Assembly (NCBI GenBank): GCA_020226215.1
Contig: CM035235.1
Span: 3,237,151 to 3,301,150, forward strand
Origin: Sindora glabra
Taxonomy: Eukaryota > Streptophyta > Magnoliopsida > Fabales > Fabaceae
DNA length: 64,000 bases
Reading direction: 5' to 3'
Shown: positions 24,101 to 35,800 of the stretch, one piece after another
Numbering within the stretch: position 1 is the stretch's first letter
Layout: each line of letters begins with the position of its first letter
Notes under the pieces: generated by a model
Told to the model about the DNA's origin: nothing
The model's input: the letters and a program-made list of their open reading frames with translations, nothing else
The model's database searches: none
Program-made: the position numbers and the translations under genes

Positions 24101-27100
24101 ATAGGTAAGGTATTGGCATTAAGATCCATAGGGATAGAAATCAATGTATTTTAGGTTTATCACAAGAAACCTATATCAATAATGTCTTAAAGAGATTTCA
24201 AATAAAGATTATTCATCAAATGTAGTACCTATTGTAAAGGGGGACAGGTTCAATTTGAATTAGTGCATGAAGAATAATTTGGAAAGGGAATAAATACAAA
24301 ACATTCCATATACTTTAACCTGTTGGAAGCCTTACGTATACTCAGGTTTGTACAAGACTTGACATTGCATTCGTAATTAGAACGTTAAGGAGATATCAAA
24401 GTAATCTAGGAATAGATCATTGGAGAGCTGCAAAGAAAGTGATGGGGTTTCTTAAAGGTATCAAGCATTACATGTTGATGTATAAACAAACTAAAAATCT
24501 TAAGGTAGTTAGCTACTTAGACTCGGATTTTGCCTAATGTGCTAATTCATGGAAATCAACATTAGGATAAATTTGTATGTTCACTCATAAAGCTGTGTCT
24601 TGGAAGAGCATGAAGCAAACCTTGATTGCTACTTTTACTATAAAAGCTAAGTTAGTATCTTTTTTTAAGGCAACTTCGCATGGTGTATGGCTAAAAAGCT
24701 TTATTTTAGGGCTTAGAATTATGGATTCAATTTTTAGGCCATTAAGGATTTACTATGATAATTCAACTGTAATTTTTCTAGTTAAAAATGATAAAAGTAG
24801 AAGTCAAAACAAATATATCGACATCAAATACTTAGCCATTCAGCAACGTATCAAGAAAAATAAAGTTACCATTAAACACATTAGCACTAAGTTGATGATA
24901 GCAAATCTTTTAACAAAAGGCATGCTACCATCAATGTTTAAGGATCATGTATTAAGAATAGAACTTGGTACTATGTTAAGTCTTTGATATATATATATAT
25001 ATATATATCATATGTTAGTAATAAAGCTCTTATCCAGTTTGAAGTTATTTTTCTCATTTTAGTGTATACATTTATGTTTAGAAAAAAAAATAACATCAGG
25101 AGGACCAATAATAAGTATAAGACTTATTCATTAAATTATGGTGGGTTAAGAAATCAAAATATATTGTGATACATAAGAGATAATACTTGCATATAGAGAA
25201 CCTATAACTGTGATCCGTTCATTGAATTTTCTCTTTTTTGGAATATATTTGGTTTTTACAAACCAAAAGGGAGAATGTGACCATTTTCTCTTGAACATTG
25301 GCAACAAATCAATGTTCAAGTCCGTGGGAAGTGGCCCGTCAAAATAGAAGAGCAATTTTCTACTCAACGGCCACCCAAATTGCACAGTTTCTTTGATGGG
25401 GGAAATCTTCATTGTGCAATATATAAACCCACATGTCCTTAAGTTCATTTATGCATAAAAATTAACTCACAACACATACACCATCATTCCGAGCATAAAT
25501 GAGAATCTAGAAGCACCCAATGGTAGTTTATTAGTAATTTTATTGTACAAATCACAAAGCAATGGCTAAAGGTAAGTTTTCACATTTCTGATATATATTG
25601 CTTATTTTGGATATGTTTAATGCATTACTACATGTCTCTGTATTTTAAACATTTTTTATTCCAGTGCAAAGGAACTTCCTATCTGAAATTACATTCACAG
25701 GAATAGAAATCGAGTATTGCTTAATATCTTTTGTAAAAATATAGTCATAAATTATCAAGATGGTAACAAATATTTTATGTGATCAAATATTAAATATAGA
25801 GATTTTGTTGGAAGATAACTTAGGATTTTTTTGATGCAACTAACTGGTAAGTTAGTTAATTAGTTAATAGATGATAAATTAGTTAATTGTATTAAAAGTA
25901 TTTGACAAATTTAACTATTGAAGCAATAGAAAAATATAAAATGACATAAAGAAATAATAATATAAATATATATTAATTAAATTAATTCATATTTATTTTA
26001 AGATCAAATTATATTAATATAATCAAAATATTCAAAATAAGGATATAATTATCTAAAATTTAATTAATTATATTTGTAATATTATTTATTATTTGAATAA
26101 TAAAATAATAATATAAAATTTAATTAATTATACTTTATAACATTACATATTTATTTATTAACTTACTTTTCATTTATTTATATTCAATCATTGAAAATAT
26201 ATTAAATATCTATTTACATAACTAAAATATAAGTTGTCTTTTAATTAAAAGAAAATGGGTAAATTTGAAAATATTTTGAAAATCTACTAATTTATAAGTT
26301 ACTTTCGGAAGTTTCTCTAGTAAGAGCTTATAATTTATTAGTTTTTAGTGTATTAAATACATTTAAAACTTAATTTATAATTTATTAATCAAGCTAATAA
26401 ATTATAAGATACCTTATTTGTTATGCCTAACATACACTTATTTTATTTAACAAAGAAGTTATTTTTCCTCTATTATCACAATTTAATGTATTAATTTTTA
26501 ATAATAAAATATAAAAATAATGTATCATTACTCTTTCATTTATCTGAAAGTAAATAAGATTTTTATACAGAAAATTTTCTTTCAAAAAAAATGGAACATA
26601 AATTGGCTTACAAGTTTGAGAAAAAAAAAGAGGTCTTGCCCAACTTTTAAGAGTTCTTATCAACAGAAAAAAATTCAAAATCAAAATTCTTCAACTAGGT
26701 GTTAAAATTTGTAGTAGGTCTGTGTTATTATACTTCACCTCATTTTTTTTTCCTTTGGCCATTACTCGAGCTCACTTGAGGTCAGAGTATTTGCCTCTTT
26801 GTCTTTTTAGATTTAGTTATATTTTTAGCCTCTCTAAAATTTGTTTTAATCATATTTAATTTCTTTAAAATATGAATTTTTCTCTGTTAGATTTAACGGA
26901 AGGTCGGATTCAAGACCCCACTTGTTTTGACTTTGACTATATGGGGATAAAAATAGAATTTCACTTTTAAAACAATCAAATATAATCAAAATGAACATTA
27001 AAGGAACCATAAATATAATTAAACCTACTTTTAACGTGCAACAATAATGTTATATGAATCTAAATTGGGGATGGTCATTAAATATAAAATAATAAAATAA

Positions 27101-28207
27101 GTTTATAAAATTTAATATAGTAAATATAAAAAATTTGAGGTGCTTGCTATGGTGCCCCTAGGAGTTTGGTGTCCGAGGTGGTGTGGCAAAATACAAGCCA
27201 CTGGATGAGATTACAAAAATCTTAGCATTGACTTAGTAATCTCATCCAGTGGTTTGTATTTTACCACACCACCCCGGGCACCAAACCCCTAGGAATACCT
27301 TAGAATTCACCAAAAATTTGAAACTTCGAAATTATTTTTAATATTTATAATATTTTTTGTAATTGTAATATTAGCTGTGTTCATCTCTTCAACCAACAAA
27401 ACAACATTAATTTATTACTTACAAGTCCAATTCCTTCAAATTTATAAATTAAGGATAATCATTAAATATAAAATAATAAAATAAATTTATAAAATTTAAT
27501 ATAATAAATTTAAAAAATTTAAAATTTTATTTTTAATATTTGTAATATCCTTGTACGTGAAATATTAGCCGTGTTTATTTTTTCAACCCACAAAAACAAC
27601 AATTTATTGCTTAAAAGTTCAATTCCTCGGAAGTTGCGTGAATGAATACGGGAAGAATTTCTTACTAGAATGTTGAGCTTTCCTTCGAATTTGGCGGCTA
27701 CAGTTTCCATAAGATTCTCACGTTGTTCTCTAGAAAGCACATCACAAACTGATCCAGACACACTAAATCCTTTGCTTTTCCAGACTTTTAAGCATTCATC
27801 AATGTCTCCTTGGTTGCGGGAACAAATATGGATGGATGCCCCAAATTCTGCCAATTCTTCTACTATAGCTTGCCTGATTTGAAATGCAAAGAAATATACA
27901 GAGATTAAAAGAAGCAAGAAAGCAAAAATTAAGACAAAAATATAAGAGAATGCTTGTTATGGTAGTTCTAAAATTTTTAAAATTATGTTTATTCATTTTT
28001 TAACATATATAATTATATAATTTTAATTTAAGAATTTACTTCAATTTTTGAAACTCTTGAATACAGTAAAATTCAACGCATAAGAGATTAAGATAAAGTG
28101 GGAATTAGGTAAACTAACCCTATGCCTTTTGTTCCACCGGTCACAAGAGCAGTCATTCCACTGAGTGACCATCTTTTATCTTTGAGGATGAACTTTGTTT
28201 CAGCCAT
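17468..28207 (-). CDS. SDR copy B: tropinone-reductase-like NADPH-dependent short-chain dehydrogenase
   Basis: Five exons (28207-28119, 27873-27666, 18927-18711, 18038-17923, 17638-17468) with GT-AG introns join to one 266-aa frame, the usual length for plant tropinone-reductase-like SDRs. Motifs in order: TGGTKGIG cofactor loop at about residue 23; CSRNQ, whose Arg suggests NADPH over NADH, about 46; INNAG about 100; Asn of the tetrad in GTNFES; catalytic Ser in FISSIAS; YAASK; and a C-terminal DGG. No signal peptide, so probably cytosolic. The family reduces ketones; outside Solanaceae tropinone is seldom the substrate, and the substrate here is unknown. Position 30 is Gln (KGIGQAIVEE) where C and D have His. 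Intron 2 is 8.7 kb because of an inserted copia element; no exon is damaged. Whether splicing copes cannot be judged from sequence. Confidence 0.88.
17923..18038 (-). CDS. SDR copy B exon 4
   Basis: 116 nt after acceptor GTGCAG; donor is CTG|GTATAT at 17922-17921. Encodes TDLVTKNLAREWAKDNIRVN through APGFIQTSILDSYPL, the helix after the catalytic Lys and the start of the substrate-binding loop. Confidence 0.88.
18051..18116. repeat. (TA)n microsatellite in intron 3 of copy B
   Basis: About 32 TA units beginning about 12 bp upstream of the exon 4 acceptor. Copy C has a short (CA)n/TA-rich stretch at the matching place. The repeat yields spurious open frames of alternating Tyr and Ile. Confidence 0.9.
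18711..18927 (-). CDS. SDR copy B exon 3
   Basis: 217 nt from acceptor ACTTAG to donor AAGG|GTATG. Encodes INNAGMFLGKETIDYS through the catalytic Ser (FISSIAS) and the YAASK motif, so it carries almost the whole active site. Confidence 0.88.
18928..19687 (-). other. Intron 2 of copy B, 3' part
   Basis: AT-rich intron sequence that aligns with copy C (39189-39985) and copy D (54986-55740) up to the insertion point of the copia element. No gene. Confidence 0.6.
19688..20075 (+). repeat. 5' LTR of the intronic copia element
   Basis: Starts TGTAACTATTTCCTCTTGAA and ends GTATTTTACA. Contains TATATAAACC near 19850, a likely LTR TATA box. Matches 25276-25651. Confidence 0.9.
20076..20090 (+). other. 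Primer-binding site
   Basis: TTTGGTATCAAAGGAG directly after the 5' LTR; close to the initiator-tRNA-Met complement TGGTATCAGAGC. Confidence 0.8.
20091..21229 (+). other. Copia leader and decayed gag N-terminus
   Basis: The leader is AT-rich with no intact frame. The N-terminal half of gag should lie towards its right end, but I cannot trace it reliably. Confidence 0.4.
21230..21710 (+). pseudogene. Copia gag remnant with intact zinc knuckle
   Basis: Fragments in order: SSMKFIGIRGV-stop-EHIM, then an open stretch MRNIAAQMKTLMVEMSESF, then after frameshifts a nucleocapsid knuckle CFFCKKKGHMKKDC (about 21614-21655), a complete CX2CX4HX4C motif. In-frame stops at the V-stop-EHIM and IM-stop-MRN points disable the protein. 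Confidence 0.8.
21859..21985 (+). pseudogene. Copia protease-region remnant with a 57-bp tandem duplication
   Basis: The segment ICRLVLDTRFSLIL occurs twice in a row (about 21869-21925 and 21926-21982). It matches a conserved post-catalytic part of copia proteases (GTCRLVL...), followed by TFYVLSFFKNLISISKL. The aspartic protease active site is not recognisable. Confidence 0.7.
22178..22850 (+). pseudogene. Copia GAG-pre-integrase and integrase remnant
   Basis: The pre-integrase zinc region reads WHCKLGHI...DCIKGK, with the first Cys of the final pair replaced by Tyr. The integrase core follows with HIDIC, then FINDYSQYIYLY (normally FIDDYSRY), then RIVAQYTM. Several stops (for example in the EIVRSN and GGE regions) break it. 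Confidence 0.8.
23490..24060 (+). pseudogene. Copia reverse transcriptase remnant
   Basis: Recognisable blocks are IGCKWVYQMKKDS, MAKGFT-stop-KEGIDY, HQMDVKSAFLN (the first catalytic Asp) and KKSTYGLKQAF. The YVDD box has decayed to YVMIYYL. Stops and frameshifts are frequent. Confidence 0.8.
24310..24987 (+). pseudogene. Copia RNase H remnant
   Basis: Includes the RRYQSNLGIDHWRAAKKVM connection, SYLDSDFA, and an open stretch (24577-24987) with KAVSWKSMKQTLIATFT, HGVWLKSFI, IYYDNSTVIFL and ANLLTKGM. The catalytic Glu of TMEAE is Lys here (TIKAK), so activity is lost even where the frame is open. Confidence 0.85.
25261..25275 (+). other. Polypurine tract
   Basis: AACCAAAAGGGAGAA immediately before the 3' LTR, in the expected position for plus-strand priming. 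Confidence 0.75.
25276..25651 (+). repeat. 3' LTR of the intronic copia element
   Basis: Starts TGTGACCATTTTCTCTTGAA and ends GTATTTTAAACA. Clearly the partner of 19688-20075, with scattered substitutions and a few indels. Confidence 0.9.
25652..27059 (-). other. Intron 2 of copy B, 5' part
   Basis: AT-rich sequence colinear with intron 2 of C (39986-41400) and D (55741-57110). It includes a block conserved in all three (GATTTAACGGAAGG, followed by GACCCCACTTG in B and D), perhaps an old repeat. No gene. Confidence 0.55.
27060..27640. repeat. Duplicated intronic segment in copy B
   Basis: A unit running from GGATGGTCATTAAATATAAAA to TTTCAACCCACAAAA-type sequence occurs twice, at about 27068-27440 (split by a MITE) and 27448-27640. 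Copies C and D have one unit. Confidence 0.65.
27139..27311. mobile_element. Mutator-like MITE with 10-bp target duplication
   Basis: A 173-bp element with terminal inverted repeats over most of its length. The left end is GGTGCTTGCTATGGTGCCCC; the right end read in reverse is GGTGAATTCTAAGGTATTCC. The inner arms GGTGGTGTGG..CACTGGATGAGATTAC and their complement match nearly perfectly. It is flanked on both sides by AAAAATTTGA. A 9-10 bp duplication points to Mutator. Absent from introns of C and D. Confidence 0.85.
27666..27873 (-). CDS. SDR copy B exon 2
   Basis: 208 nt from acceptor ATCAG|G to donor CTA|GTAAGA. Encodes QAIVEELAEFGASIHICSRN through SVCDVLSREQRENL to KLNIL, the N-terminal Rossmann half. 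Only three residues differ from copy C. Confidence 0.88.
28119..28207 (-). CDS. SDR copy B exon 1
   Basis: 89 nt starting at ATG 28207-28205. Encodes MAETKFILKDKRWSLSGM and the TGGTKGIG motif. Protein sequence is identical to copy C exon 1. Donor is GG|GTTAGT. Confidence 0.88.
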
Positions 28208-28301
28208 TCTTCTGTCTGCTGCACTTGCTGGGAATCCTTGGCAGAGAAGAGCCAATTATGCAAATATAACAAAACAAAAATTTTGATAATTCACTTTCCC
28301 G

Positions 28302-28309
28302 CTCTTATA
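28302..28309 (-). promoter_or_regulatory. TATA box of SDR copy B
   Basis: TATAAGAG on the minus strand, 95 bp from the ATG, the same spacing as in A and C; one base differs (TATAAAAG in A and C). Confidence 0.6.
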
Positions 28310-29820
28310 GCAGAACTGACAAATTTTGTGTGTCTGGCAAATTTCAAACAAGGTGCGTGACGCTAACTTGAGTTGTAATATCTTGAATTTTATGTATATT
28401 GTGAGGTGCATTAAATTATAATGCATGTGAGAGTTCAGTACTGAAAGAGACATGTTTTTGACCCATCTATTCTCAGTTGTGGTTACCGACGCCAGATGTA
28501 CGGAGCAATTTTGGAAACTTGACAACGGGGCATCAGTAAAAACAAATTGCTGTCAAATAATCGAATTCGAGACGCTTGCTATCATATTTTTTTTATTTTA
28601 AAATTCAAATGATGTAAAAAAATTTAAAGTTATTAAATTCAAATTATATAATTATAATTATTTATTTTTTAAATAATATAATTGAATAAATTTAATTTAA
28701 TAGTATTTTAAAATTGTTATATTATTATGAATTTTAAAATCTTTGAGATCAATGATGAGGTTAAAATTTAAACATCAGTGAGGACACGAAAATTTATGGA
28801 AAAAAATAAAAAATAATTATTTATTATTTTAATTAGTACATAAATTTGAATTATAACATATATAAAATTGTATGTATTATAATTAAAAAATATCATTACA
28901 TTGCACAATTATTTCAAATTTAATTTCATATTTAATAATTGTCATATAATCTTTATTTTCAAATATTTCCTTAATTATTGTAACTACAAGTAAAGTTAGG
29001 CTACCTTATTATTAGAGTTTCTCAATTTTTATTTAAAAAGAATAAAAATTTACGGAATTATTTTTATTAGATTCCAGTAATTTTAATTATTTGTATTATA
29101 TTTGATATTTTAGTTAATATTTTTTTATTATCATAACAATATAAAGGAACTAAAAAAAATATAACCGAATCCAATGAAAAATAATAAAGAAGTAATTAAT
29201 GTAAATTTTAATATTTCAATAAAAATAAAATTTTAAATTTAGTAAAGGAATTTTAATTTTTTTATATATAATAGCTCATAATTAAAAAATTTAGCGAAAA
29301 TATACATTCATACTATATTTTATGTCACTCTGCTACTGTCCATGCCATAAAATTCACCCGATTTTGAATGTAAAGAGATGCCTTCAGGTCCAAACTAAAT
29401 CCATTGAAAAATGCAATCAAAATGAGAAAGAGTAATTCAATTCGAAGTGGACCATGCTCTCCTCTTTTAATAGAATGTAGATTTCACTGAACTGTGATTC
29501 CACTTTTAGATGCAAAAATACGCACTCTTTCGTACGGGAGCAGCAAATCAGCATTCCCTAGCTGCATAATTGATTATTGGGAATAAAATATTATCTTATA
29601 CCTTATATTCAAAGATAAAATTCATTTAATGATCATACCTCATAGAGTAACAGAGCTCCATGAAAATTTGCAAGAAATAATAATAAGTAAAAAAATTAAA
29701 AATTAAAAAATTGTAAATTATAAATTTATACATAATTATTAAATAATTTCAAATATTAATAAATAAGAAAGAAATAAAAAATTTAGACTTAAATATTAAA
29801 AATCATATATAATCAATAAA
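28310..29820. other. Distal upstream region of copy B, no gene
   Basis: AT-rich. Clearly closer to the D upstream region (58440-59760) than to A or C, for example ATAATCGAATT-GAGA at 28557 and 58602 and the AACATCAGTGAGGACAC / GACATCAATCAGGACAC pair at 28768 and 58812. Ends at a deletion junction with a CACTA element. Confidence 0.6.
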
Positions 29821-32800
29821 ATGAGGGAAGTGGCTAGAATTTTATCCCACTATATGCCATGTGCTTGCCTCCTTATCAAAGTGGACCAATAATTGTTTAG
29901 CATTCTAATTTTGAATTTTCTTATGGACATGCAATGACCTACCCTTGCCATGCTTTTTAGCGGCAACAACTTTCAAATATAAAATAATGTTAGTACTATG
30001 GTTTTATAAGAAATAAATGTTGAAATGAATATTATGGTATAATAAATTTTACTTGATTCATGGCCACGTGATGGCTCTCCTCCACTATCTCTTCCATGAT
30101 AACGTGTATCAATATCAGTTATGACTATCAAGCAACACGAACAGTAATCATTATTAAGGATAAGTAAATGAAATAGTTATAATAACATAATATAAATAAA
30201 ATTTCTATGACATAATAATGCTTGTACCCTTATACAATTATGAGGTTAACCATTAAAAAGTCTAATACCTTGATCTAAATCACTATCAATAAAAGTAGTA
30301 GACTTATCTTCATTGTCATCAGTTTGACCATCATCATCAGACTTTAAAAGCCTACTTTCATGTAATCATCAACTATTTTGCTTTCTAAAATCTCATTGTC
30401 ATCTATACAATTATCAACATCTTGTATGACAGAATAACTAGGATAAAATGGTTCAAGGATTATTAATCTAATTCCTTAAGGTGACTAGGTCAAAATCTCC
30501 AAAGTTAACTATAAGGGTGAAATTAGCATTGTTATTGTCCTACAAATATGACACCCTTTGTACATTGGCATCATCATTGGGAAAATCCTATATATCACAA
30601 TGCATTACATTATTCACAACTTTCCTATTAGGTTCATTGAAAAGATTGTCAATGCAAAAGACTTGTTTCATTTAAGATGCAAGTATGTATGGACAATCTT
30701 TATACCATTATATACAAATGGAAATGCTTGTTATGCTTTTGTTAATAATAATTTTCTTCATTCTTGCATTGGTGTTATACCATTTAAACTTGAATAGAGT
30801 CACATTATAATTATTTAAATAAGTTAAATTTATGATGTCTTACAATACACCATAAAATGTGTTGTTTTCAATCCCAAAGGGCAGAAATGTCATCATTCTA
30901 TGTCTTATACTTGCTATCTTGAGAAGCAATTACAAATCATACTCATTTAACTACATATGCTAAGCACAACATAATAATAAAACTTAGACCGGAAGCTAAC
31001 AATACTAGCTTGTTTATCACTTTTAAGGAACCATTCTTTTATAAGTGGTACATCTATAAAATTTATTTCCCATAATAGTAAAATTAAAAATAAAAAGAGG
31101 GAAATGGAAAAGATTATTATGGATGCAAAAATGAAAGCCAATTACCTTAGAATAAAGCTATAAAGGGGAACTTGGCTTTTTGCAGTTGATCAATGTTTTG
31201 GCCACATTTGCTTGCAGTTTTCTTTTGTGTTCACAACATAACATAATTGAATTATTTGGCAAAAAGAGCAAATAATTTAAGAGACATTTTTAAATACTTT
31301 TAGATTTCACCATAATTGTTTAGGGCGTACCATATGGTAATATCCCGATCTCTCTTATCCAAATGAAGAATATTTTTTTTGATTGATTAACATTGAAATC
31401 TGAATAATAATAATAATCTTTCTGCTTTAACATGCACTATATCCTTGTTTTGGTTGGGCTAATTGAATTTAGTTTGCACCCCTTCTAGGTATATGAAACA
31501 AAATGTTAACGCTTCATTTACAACATAACCCTTTGCAATAAAACCTTTAAGTAAAGTATGGTTCTTGAATAGTTCCTCAACTTATTAATATATCTCTTAT
31601 ATGAGTACATTTACTGAAAATGGACAACCTTTCTAGCAATGCTTCATCAAGTAAATACACCACGAGATGCACTATTATATCAAAGAATGTTGGAGGATAT
31701 ATCCTTTCAAATTTACATAGAATGATAATAATATCTTCCTTAGCTTACTCAACATCTTGCATATTCAGAGTTCTAGTGCAAATTCTATTAACATAATTGC
31801 ACAACTTAGCAATCAGAAATGATTGCATGTTTAGAAAAAAAATGTTTATATAGAAAAAGATAATAATCACTATAGAATGATGTGATAGGTATGGAATTTC
31901 AACCTTTTGATTTTAATATTATAGTTAGTCACATTCTTGCTAAGATTACTAGCAAATATATTAGGGAACTTGACATTTTTTATGAATTGATAAAATTGTT
32001 GTAGATTATCCTAATTAAGCATTATGTGGCATGTATTTTCATCAATCTATCCTCTTCCTCATATAGATATAAGTCTAGTCTTACATTTGTGTTAGCTAAA
32101 TTATGTCTTACATTGTCTGTATCCTTTGATTTGTGCTCAATGACCAGTAATGTGCTCAAAATACTATTACGTACATTCTTCTCAATATGTATCACATCAA
32201 TGTTGTACCTCAAGTTTATTATAGGCTAATAGGAAGGTTTAGAAAATATACTTTTCTTATTCCAATTAAGTTCATTTACACCTCTCTTCTATTTCACCCC
32301 ACTAAATTGCATGTGTTTTCCAAGAAATTTCTAACATAATGTACTTAGTTGATCTATGATGATGTCATTGGTAAACTACCATGGGGGGTCTCTTGTCTTA
32401 GTTTTTCCCACTGAACTCTTTCTTATTTTTCCATATGTGACTCCTTGGAATATAGCAATAATGACTAACATAAGCTATTTTCCTCTAATTCACATTAATA
32501 GAGTATTTTTATTACAAGTTAGGTGTGCTTTCTACCCTTGCACACTCTATCTCAAAAAGATGACTTCATGTAAGAAAATTGTTTATAGTCCATAACAATG
32601 CAACTCATATCTTGAACATTCTATTAGTATTAGCATCCTAAGTTTCAATTAATATATCTTATAACTGTTTTAGCTTTTTTTATAAGTAATTTTAAGAAGA
32701 CATTAATATCATTTATCAGAGATTATGGACCAGGGATCAATAAAGTTAACATGAAAAAGGACAAAGCCATGATAATGAGTTATTAGTGGTCATCACTACT

Positions 32801-35800
32801 GACCACATGCTATAAGATAGGCTCATATCACTAAAAGTATTGAATTCATTTATATTTAGACCTAGTTGTATATTCTTTATTTTCGATAAGAAATCAAAAT
32901 GCCAGTTGTCAAAATTTTACCAAACTTCTCTATCAATAGGATCAACCTATCCTTCGTTGATCATCTTATATGATGTCAAATCATATCCTTTGTAGTATGC
33001 CTTAATTCGCACAACTGCTTCAATTAAAGGTCAACAAAAAATATCATAACACTTTATAAGGCATTTTTTTCCTTTGGTATTTTTATCAATCCAATAGCTC
33101 TTACCACAATTAAACAATTCTCCTTTGCAGTATGTTTTTTTCCTTAAGAAGCATACAATCATACTTGCAAATATGAATTAACTTATACCTTAATCCTAAT
33201 TTTTTGAGTTATTTCTTTGCATTGTAATATGATTTCAACAATTTGTTCTCTTTCAAAAATACTTCTTTCAATAACTTTAGAAAAGAATTAAATGACTTAT
33301 TAGTTTACTTAGGTAGCACTTTTAGATGTATAAGCTTCATTAAAAAGTTCGAGTTTGAAAAATTTATGCAGCTAAAATATAGTTTTGTTTCAACTTATGG
33401 AAAAAGGTCATCTAGACTTTTATTATGAAATGTATCCCACCTTGAGGCATCCTTATTCCCATTTCCATCATTTTCAATTGTTCCATTAGTGATATAAGGT
33501 TGATAAAATCATGCATAATATTAGTCATCTCATTTACATCATTACAAGGTGTTCCATGCATAACTTTAGTAGTCAATGCATCTTCCTCACCATGATGGAT
33601 ATAATCTATGTATAATGGATGAAAACTATTATCTATTAGGTATACCTCCATGGTTATTATTTTCTAAAGCAACAAATTTATACATTTCTTATACGGACAT
33701 CTTATTAATCCCCTTTGATTAACGAAGTTTTCAGCTCTTTTAACGTATGTCAATGCACCATTCTAATACTTATTAGATAAGTGATATCATAAAGTTATCT
33801 AGTTTTTATCAATAAACATGGTGTAATTGGCCAACAACACCAGATGTTGTTATAGATTTCAATCTTTTATGCATGTTTGTTATGTACCCTAAATTTAGGG
33901 TATCACTCTAATTTTCAAGGGTAAGACCTTATCTTATTCGAGATATTCTTGTAGTTATTATCTCAACTTACCCACGATACATTTCTTAAACATAAAAAAT
34001 TCAGTTACATCTTCTCATAGTTTTCTAAATGTATAAACTATACACTAATATAGTACATACTCGAAGAAAAATGAAGTGCTAAAAAAATTTATAATGTGAA
34101 GCAATAAGCAAATAAGTTATAACAATAATTGCAAGTCTTATCACAAACTATCCAAATATATAGGACAATTCAAAGGTTAGTTCGCTTATAAGAACTAACT
34201 AACTCTTGAATAAGTCTAAGGTTACAGTGGAAGTGCATTTCAATTTCGAATTATTGTAATTTAACAATTACAATAATTTTAATTATACATTAAATTCCTT
34301 TTTCATACTCATTTATATAGGATAAAGTTTGCTAACAATAGTTTCTTTATGCTAGTGACTAAATGCTTACATTAGTCAACTTTAATCCAATATCTTATAT
34401 AACTTATAATTTATTTGATATTTATTTTCCACAAATCACATTATTCTTTATCTATTCTTGTTTTTATATAATTTAACAATTTAATAAAATTATTCAAAGT
34501 ATTATACCATTATTAATAAATTAAATTTTTATTTATTTTATTTTTTCAGCAATGACATTACTTATTTTATTAGCATTTCAAATTATTAACTTAAATTATT
34601 ATACATTTCACATGATAAAAAAGTTTTAAAATTTTTAATTTATTAATATTTTTATTTTTTAATTTTTAACAAGTTATTCCAATTTTTTCCCCTTTATTTT
34701 TTAGTAAAGCATATTTATTGTTAATTTGTTTATTATTTTTAGTTATTTTATTTCTTAAACATTGACATAACTTATTTCATAGAAATTTAATTTATTTACT
34801 AAAATTATTATATACTTTACACCATCCTTTAATTCATTACAAAAGTTTTTCCTAACCTTGTCTTATGTCATATTCACCAAATATTTGAAATAATAACATA
34901 ACAAATTATGCAAAAATATAATTTCATCAACTAACATGGCAACACATAAAAAGAAATTCATACTTATATACTATATTAATATCATTATCAATTTAAAGCA
35001 ATGAATATATCAAACTATTTAGAGTAAGAATTTCATCAAACTATAACAATGCACCTTATATTAACTGCTTTATCAATTGTATATTCAAATAAAATATTGT
35101 AACTTTTTTTGGTTTACCTTAATGGAATAGTAAACAAAAGAAATATGAATATCAATACTTATAAAATTTGATTATTTCATAAAATACAAGTAAGAAAACA
35201 TACAAGAGAATGAAAATGTAAAAAAATAAAAAAGCAAGATATAGAAAACTCACTTGGAAGCTTTGGAAGCTCTTTTCTATCTCTCTGCTCTACATTTGAA
35301 CCACATGCAAATGAAGAAGAAAGCATTGTACGCTAACTTAAAGATGAAAACTTATACCAATAATAAAAAAACTTGACTTTTAGTATAAAGTTTTTGGTTG
35401 TTGATATAGAGTTACTGAAGGAGCATATATATCTTTTAGTATGCTAAAGGGTTATACTGACAATAATGTTATTATATAACTTATCGATGGCATATCTTGA
35501 TCAATAGGATTCCCATCTAACCTTAGTAGGCATTTTTTGAGGAGGCTATACAAATGACAATATCATTGGTATGACTTTTTTATTTTCATTTTAAAATTTT
35601 TAAAAGGGCTATATCTATGATAATATCATCTATAGAGCCTTCCTTAGAAAAATGCTTGCTAGCTAATGGTAATCTAATTCCTAAAAGCTTATATAAATAA
35701 CTTTGTCATTGGTAAAACTTTTAGGAAATTTTTTTAAAACCCTATATTGATGATTAAATTTTTGTCGTCGACATAGGTATCATCCATATATAGGCTTATT

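Larger units (their letters stand above)
19688..25651 (+). mobile_element. Ty1/copia (TNT1-94-like) retrotransposon in intron 2 of copy B
   Basis: A nearly full-length element, about 5.96 kb, opposite in orientation to its host gene. It has LTRs of 388 and 376 bp, a primer-binding site, a polypurine tract and the order gag, protease, integrase, RT, RNase H. The flanks TATTT and TTTTT may be a diverged 5-bp target duplication. The empty site is seen in copies C and D (...ACTTTTTATTCC). Every domain is crossed by stops or frameshifts, and the LTRs differ by many substitutions and indels, so the insertion is not recent and the element cannot move on its own. Confidence 0.92.

Noticed and set aside
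26520..26705. Small frames in intron 2 of copy B (both strands)
   Set aside because: Low-complexity AT-rich intron without conservation in the C or D introns.
27670..27882. Plus-strand frame over exon 2 of copy B (also 41620-41883 and 57270-57461)
   Set aside because: Antisense shadow of the conserved SDR exon; its conservation follows from the minus-strand gene.
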